Source: Spongiihabitans sp965206355
GTDB lineage: Bacteria > Pseudomonadota > Gammaproteobacteria > Arenicellales > Poriferihabitantaceae
Reading direction: 5' to 3'
DNA: 64,000 bases
Assembly: GCA_965206355.1 (NCBI GenBank)
Contig: OZ242212.1
Span: 620,001 to 684,000, forward strand
Below, one piece after another: positions 59,890 through 64,000 of this stretch. Each line of letters begins with the position of its first letter. Positions within the stretch are counted from its first letter, which is position 1. The translations under genes and the position numbers were made by a program. The notes below the pieces were generated by a model. That model searched no databases and was not told where the DNA came from. It worked only from the letters and a program-made list of their open reading frames with translations.

Positions 59890-60276
59890 ATGAGTACAAA
59901 AACAATCATCAGCACAAACAACGCACCGGCGGCCATTGGTCCGTATTCTCAAGCGGTCAGGGTCGGTAATCGCGTCTATATTGCGGGGCAAATTCCACTC
60001 GATCCGAAAACGATGGCAGTAGTGGATGAATCTTTTGAGGCGGCAGCCAATCAGGTCTTTCAAAATCTGCAAGCCATTGCTGACGCTGCTGGCGGGTCAT
60101 TGACCGATGTAGTTAAGCTGAATATATCGTTGACCGATCTTGGCAATTTTGTCGCTGTCAATGAGGTCATGATACGTTATTTTAGCGAACCCTATCCAGC
60201 GCGTGCCGCGGTCGGCGTTGCCGCTCTGCCCAAGGGTGTTGACATTGAAGTTGAGGCTATTTTGGAGCTTGCCTGA
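59890..60276 (+). CDS. ridA: RidA/YjgF-family enamine/imine deaminase
   Basis: Trimeric enzyme that hydrolyses reactive 2-aminoacrylate and other enamine/imine intermediates. The 128-residue protein has TNNAPAAIGPYSQAVRVGNR near 9-28, YIAGQIPLDPKTM, and the signature PARAAVGVAALPKGVDIEVE near 103-122 with the catalytic Arg (Arg105) and Glu (near 120). Length is normal. It stands alone upstream of recG. Confidence 0.95.
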   Translation: MSTKTIISTNNAPAAIGPYSQAVRVGNRVYIAGQIPLDPKTMAVVDESFEAAANQVFQNLQAIADAAGGSLTDVVKLNISLTDLGNFVAVNEVMIRYFSEPYPARAAVGVAALPKGVDIEVEAILELA

Positions 60277-60414
60277 CCCGCTGCTGAGCATTCCTCTGAC
60301 CGCTTGACCCGCACTTAATTCACCATCGGATATTCCCCGACACCATCCCAATCGGGACTATAAAATCAGGACTGTAACATAAATTCACCCTCTACCCATT
60401 GCATAAAACACCCC

Positions 60415-62466
60415 CTGCAAAACCTTGCTGGTGTTGGTCCGCGGCTCGCCAAAAAACTGGAAAAAATCGGTATCTTTACGCCCACAGATTTGTTATTCCA
60501 TCTGCCTCTGAGATATCAGGACCGAACCCGACTGACGCCGATTGCCTCTCTCAAGGTCGGGTTTGATGCGGTTATTCTTGGGCAAGTTGATGATGTGGAT
60601 ATTCGCTTTGGCAGACGCCGAAGTTTGTATGTCAAGGTGAGCGATCAGTCGGGTGCAGTACGACTGCGGTTCTTCTATTTTAGTCATACGCAACAACAGG
60701 GTTTCAAAGCGGGAAGCTGGGTACAGTGTTTTGGTGAAATTCGCCGTGGCAGTCATACCCTTGAAATGGTTCATCCGGAATACAAGATATTTCAGCAACA
60801 GCCGAAGCTAATGATGGCAGAATCACTAACCGCAGTTTATCCAAGTACCGAAGGGGTAACGCCAGCGACCATGAGAAAGCTGGTTGATCAGGCTCTCGCT
60901 CGGCATCTGCATAATCTCAAGGAGATTCTACCGGCAAACGTACAAAATGAGTTTGGCTTACTCCCGCTTGGTGAGGCACTTTTAACCACACATCGCCCTC
61001 GCCCCGATGCCGATACCGAAGCGTTACTGAACGGCACCCACGTTGCCCAGCAACGCCTTGCCTTAGAAGAACTACTCGCGCACCATCTCGCATTAAACCG
61101 ATTACGCCAAAACCGCTGTCGGGAATGTGCGCCAAAAATTGTCGCCTGCGCACGCTCATGGAAGTGCCTGCTCAACATGTTAGATTTTGCGCTGACAGCA
61201 GCGCAAAAGCGGGTGATTAAAGAACTTTCTGGAGATATGCTCAAGGGGCGACCGATGTTGCGCTTGTTACAAGGTGATGTCGGTTCAGGAAAAACTATTG
61301 TCGTTGCCGCAGCGGCATTACATGCCATTGACAGCGGTTTTCAAGTCGCCCTGATGGCACCGACCGAACTCCTTGCCGAACAGCATCGCAAAACCTTCCA
61401 TAGCTGGTTTGACCAGCTCGGCATTGAAATAAAATGGCTTGCCGGCAAGCTGAGCGCGGCAAATCGACGCAATGCACTGGCACGAATCAGCTCTGGCGAG
61501 GCAAAAATGATTATCGGAACCCATGCCTTGTTTCAGGCACAGGTCGAGTTTAATGCGCTGGGGCTGATGATTATTGATGAACAACACCGATTTGGTGTTG
61601 ATCAGCGGTTGGCATTGCGCAGCAAAAGTAATCTTGAACATGCCGTGCCGCATCAGATTATTATGAGTGCGACACCGATTCCGCGCTCACTTGCCATGAT
61701 ATTCTATGCCGATCTGGATGTATCCAGTATTGATGAATTGCCCCCTGGACGCAAACCGGTCAACACCGTGGTATTGCCCAGCACGCGCCGCGAGGAAGTC
61801 GCTAACCGCATCCGTCTGCTCTGCCAATCCGGTCAACAGGCATACTGGGTTTGCCCGTTGATAGAGGAATCAGAAAAATTACAGGCGCAGGCGGCTACCG
61901 AAACCCATACCATTCTAAAAACACTGCTACCCGAACTTACTGTTGAATTGATTCACGGACGGTTAAAAAGCAAGGACAAGGAGTCGATTATGCAATGCTT
62001 TAGTGACGGACATATTGACTTGCTGGTATCAACCACAGTCATCGAGGTCGGCGTTGATGTCGCCAATGCCACTTTAATGATAATTGAAAATGCCGAACGG
62101 CTGGGTCTCGCGCAATTACACCAATTGCGTGGTCGGGTCGGTCGTGGTGCCGATCAAGCCACTTGCGTGTTAATGTACCAAACGCCGCTCAGTATGTTGG
62201 CAAAGGAGCGATTAGGCATTTTACGCGATAGCAACGATGGCTTTAGCATCGCACAAAAAGATCTGGAGCAGCGCGGGCATGGGGAGTTACTGGGAACCCG
62301 TCAAACCGGATTGCAACAATTACGCATCGCTGACCTTGGGCGTGATAAATGCCTACTCCCCCAAATCGAGAAAATTGCCAGAAAATTGCAACAAGATCAT
62401 CCGCAGCTTATTCAACCCCTGATCGCAAGATGGATTACCGATAGCGAGCAATATGCCCATGTTTAA
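60415..62466 (+). CDS. recG: ATP-dependent DNA helicase RecG
   Basis: Branch-migrating helicase that reverses stalled forks. Conserved N-terminal LQNLAGVGPRLAKKLEKIGI and FTPTDLLFHLPLRYQDRTRL precede the wedge domain; then Walker A GDVGSGKTIVVAAAA, IIDEQHRFGVDQR (motif II), MSATPIPRSLAMIFYADLDV (motif III/IV) and GRVGRGADQATCVLMY (motif VI). The conserved N-terminus is in frame back to 60415, but between the upstream stop (60361) and 60490 there is no ATG, GTG or TTG; a CTG at 60415 or ATA at 60403 are the candidates. The first TTG (60490) would remove part of the wedge. Coordinates here assume the CTG. Confidence 0.88.
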   Translation: MQNLAGVGPRLAKKLEKIGIFTPTDLLFHLPLRYQDRTRLTPIASLKVGFDAVILGQVDDVDIRFGRRRSLYVKVSDQSGAVRLRFFYFSHTQQQGFKAGSWVQCFGEIRRGSHTLEMVHPEYKIFQQQPKLMMAESLTAVYPSTEGVTPATMRKLVDQALARHLHNLKEILPANVQNEFGLLPLGEALLTTHRPRPDADTEALLNGTHVAQQRLALEELLAHHLALNRLRQNRCRECAPKIVACARSWKCLLNMLDFALTAAQKRVIKELSGDMLKGRPMLRLLQGDVGSGKTIVVAAAALHAIDSGFQVALMAPTELLAEQHRKTFHSWFDQLGIEIKWLAGKLSAANRRNALARISSGEAKMIIGTHALFQAQVEFNALGLMIIDEQHRFGVDQRLALRSKSNLEHAVPHQIIMSATPIPRSLAMIFYADLDVSSIDELPPGRKPVNTVVLPSTRREEVANRIRLLCQSGQQAYWVCPLIEESEKLQAQAATETHTILKTLLPELTVELIHGRLKSKDKESIMQCFSDGHIDLLVSTTVIEVGVDVANATLMIIENAERLGLAQLHQLRGRVGRGADQATCVLMYQTPLSMLAKERLGILRDSNDGFSIAQKDLEQRGHGELLGTRQTGLQQLRIADLGRDKCLLPQIEKIARKLQQDHPQLIQPLIARWITDSEQYAHV

Positions 62467-62501
62467 GCTAATGACAAACTATTTGCCAAACTATTTGTGC
62501 C

Positions 62502-62926
62502 CTGCAACTGATGCGGATGGATCGTCCTATTGGTACTTTCCTTCTGCTTTGACCGACCTTGTGCATTATGACAGCAGACGAAATCTGGAGCGACGAAATC
62601 TGGACACCCAGACTGTGCATGAAATTCATTCGCTCATGAAAAACATGGCTTAACGATTAAAGGTATCTGATGAAAAACTATTCGGCCTATCTGCAACTGA
62701 TGCGGATGGATCGTCCTATTGGTACTTTCCTTCTGCTTTGACCGACCTTGTGCATTATGACAGCAGACGAAATCTGGAGCGACGAAATCTGGACACCCAG
62801 ACTGTGCATGAAATTCATTCGCTCATGAACGAAATCTGGACACCCAGACTGTGCATGAAATTCATTCGCTCATGAAAAACACGGCTTAACGATTAAAAGT
62901 ATCTGATGAAAAACTATTCGGCCTAT
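62502..62926 (+). repeat. tandem duplication of the ubiA 5' region (189 and 236 bp units)
   Basis: Unit 1 (62502-62690) and unit 2 (62691-62926) both start with the ubiA codons from CTGCAACTGATGCGG; the intact gene continues from 62927. Unit 2 carries an extra 47-bp internal duplication. An upstream ATG at 62670 opens a 23-codon truncated UbiA N-terminus ending at TGA 62739-62741. The non-ubiA half of each unit also encodes EIHSLMKN-type sequence of unknown origin. Confidence 0.9.
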
Positions 62927-63775
62927 CTGCAACTGATGCGGATGGATCGTCCTATTGGTACCTTCCTTTTGCTTTGGCCGACCTTATGGGCATTGTGGCT
63001 GGCAGGAAACGGGCGACCTAATCCAACTATTGTTGTGATTTTTATTGTGGCGACCATCGTCATGCGTGCTGCTGGCTGTGTTATTAACGACTATGCCGAC
63101 CGCAATCTCGATCCGCATGTAAAACGCACCCGCAATCGCCCGCTTGCCAGTGGGGTGTTGACTGGCAGACAGGCAATGGGGTTGTTTACGCTATTGATTG
63201 GGCTTGCACTGGCCTTGCTTTTACAGCTAAATCTGTTGTCTTTTTGGGTCGCGATAGTGGCCGTATTACTGACCATACTCTATCCGTTTAGCAAACGCTT
63301 CACCCATCTGCCACAATGTCTTTTAGGGCTGACTTTCTCCATGGGTATCCCTATGGCTTATGCGGCTCTCACCAACGCTTTTGTCTTTGAAACATGGCTA
63401 TTATTTAGCGCAAGTTTCCTGTGGATTATCGCCTACGATACCCAGTATGCCATGGTCGATCGTGATGACGATCTGTTGATAGGGGTTAAATCAACGGCGA
63501 TTTTATTTGGTCGATTTGATAACCTGATAATCGGCTTGTTGCATACTGCAGCCATTGCAATATTAGCGATACTTGGCTGTCTCAATCAGCTAACATGGCA
63601 TTTTTATCTCGGTTTGGCTCTGGCAGCAGGACTGGCGATATACCAGCAATATCTTTGCAAAGATCGGATTCGGGAACATTGTTTGCGTGCGTTTCTCAAT
63701 AATAATTGGATTGGCGCATTGGTATTTTTCGGAATAGTGTTAGGATTGACATCATCCAATATTCTTTCACAATGA
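62906..63775 (+). CDS. ubiA: 4-hydroxybenzoate polyprenyltransferase
   Basis: Membrane prenyltransferase that attaches the polyprenyl tail to 4-hydroxybenzoate in ubiquinone synthesis. The 289-residue protein has about nine spans and both Asp-rich motifs: NDYADRNLD near 65-73 and DTQYAMVDRDDD near 190-201, plus RTRNRPLASG. The N-terminus LMRMDRPIGTFLLLWPTLWA is normal. Its 5' end is duplicated upstream, giving truncated copies that stop early. No ubiC lies in front. Its stop overlaps the NUDIX gene (ATGA). Confidence 0.94.
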   Translation: MKNYSAYLQLMRMDRPIGTFLLLWPTLWALWLAGNGRPNPTIVVIFIVATIVMRAAGCVINDYADRNLDPHVKRTRNRPLASGVLTGRQAMGLFTLLIGLALALLLQLNLLSFWVAIVAVLLTILYPFSKRFTHLPQCLLGLTFSMGIPMAYAALTNAFVFETWLLFSASFLWIIAYDTQYAMVDRDDDLLIGVKSTAILFGRFDNLIIGLLHTAAIAILAILGCLNQLTWHFYLGLALAAGLAIYQQYLCKDRIREHCLRAFLNNNWIGALVFFGIVLGLTSSNILSQ

Positions 63776-64000
63776 CCGACATTAGCAGCATAAAATTCTG
63801 TCCCCACTGTGGCAACAGGGTGACCCTGACTATCCCAGCAGGAGACAATCGGCAACGTCATGTCTGCACCCACTGTGCTGAAATCCAGTATCAGAACCCG
63901 AAAATTGTTTCGGGTTGCATTGCTATTTGGGGGAAGCGTATATTGCTGTGCCGCCGCGCTATTGAACCCCGCAGGGGATACTGGACGATACCCGCCGGGT
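63772..64000 (+). CDS. NUDIX hydrolase with N-terminal zinc ribbon (partial)
   Basis: Starts with ATG overlapping the ubiA TGA and continues past the window end. The visible 76 residues have a zinc ribbon (FCPHCGNRV and VCTHCAEIQYQNPK, four Cys) and the first strands of a NUDIX domain (VSGCIAIWGKRILLCRRAIE, PRRGYWTIPAG). The GYWTIPAG segment normally leads into the catalytic Nudix box, which lies outside. Such proteins hydrolyse ADP-ribose, NADH or related substrates. Confidence 0.85.
   Translation, partial: MTDISSIKFCPHCGNRVTLTIPAGDNRQRHVCTHCAEIQYQNPKIVSGCIAIWGKRILLCRRAIEPRRGYWTIPAG

Overview
The window reads as chromosome of a gammaproteobacterium. Support comes from the sdhC-sdhD-sdhA-sdhB-sdhE-ygfX order, lptM-lysA, apaG, folE, gor, ubiA, zapE, ycgL, metA and DUF1820-type genes. 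The genus cannot be named from the sequence. Metabolism points to an aerobic heterotroph or mixotroph: TCA genes (gltA, sdh), a dimethylglycine/sarcosine-dehydrogenase-like enzyme plus a GcvT-like protein, ABC importers of branched-chain-amino-acid/amide type and polyamine type, a TRAP binding protein, sulfur-transfer genes (sseA, tusA) and a CbbQ/NorQ-type AAA+ ATPase usually linked to RuBisCO or NO reductase. Many broken genes and small mobile elements suggest a genome in decay, as in host-associated or recently bottlenecked lineages (inference).

Layout. 0-2 kb: IS1595-type transposase overlapping a cytosine-C5 methyltransferase. 2-3.4 kb: orphan cbbQ-like ATPase between two MITEs. 3.4-9.6 kb: livKHMGF-like importer and a GcvT-like gene. 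9.7-16.6 kb: sseA, argE, a folK-folP fusion, apaG, a kinase remnant, folE and gor. 16.6-18.4 kb: decayed type I restriction locus (hsdM tail, HEPN/MNT pair, hsdS) plus a transposase remnant. 18.4-23.1 kb: succinate dehydrogenase operon with two assembly factors (SdhE and an SDHAF4-like protein). 23.4-27.4 kb: lysA, lptM, argH, tusA. 27.6-30.6 kb: a perfect parS site, dnaN, a DnaA-box-rich gap and dnaA, probably the replication-origin region. 31-36.8 kb: dimethylglycine-dehydrogenase-like gene, cysQ, zapE, a ComEA-like gene behind a perfect CRP-type palindrome. 36.9-43.5 kb: metA with a tenfold 41-bp repeat of its own start region, a P-loop gene, an uppP remnant, midA, gltA, a hydrolase. 43.6-48.7 kb: dacB, DUF1820, msrA, a DksA-like gene, a PuuD-like membrane gene, a 25-residue membrane peptide, a chimeric ORF. 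48.8-54 kb: polyamine-type ABC importer plus acetylpolyamine amidohydrolase. 54.5-59.5 kb: rhomboid protease, membrane protein, ycgL, and a dead dctQ split by a roughly 2-kb insert (IS481-type element, acyltransferase tail, AlaX-like gene) between 144-bp direct repeats, then dctP. 59.9-64 kb: ridA, recG, duplicated ubiA 5' ends, ubiA and a NUDIX gene cut by the window edge.

The strongest unifying signal is a MITE-like family: twelve copies with GAGACCTTTGCAC ends, each flanked by a 5-bp target duplication, sitting against core genes (dnaA leader, sseA ribosome-binding site, gltA stop codon, sdh cluster). A second theme is tandem duplication of gene 5' ends, seen at metA and ubiA.
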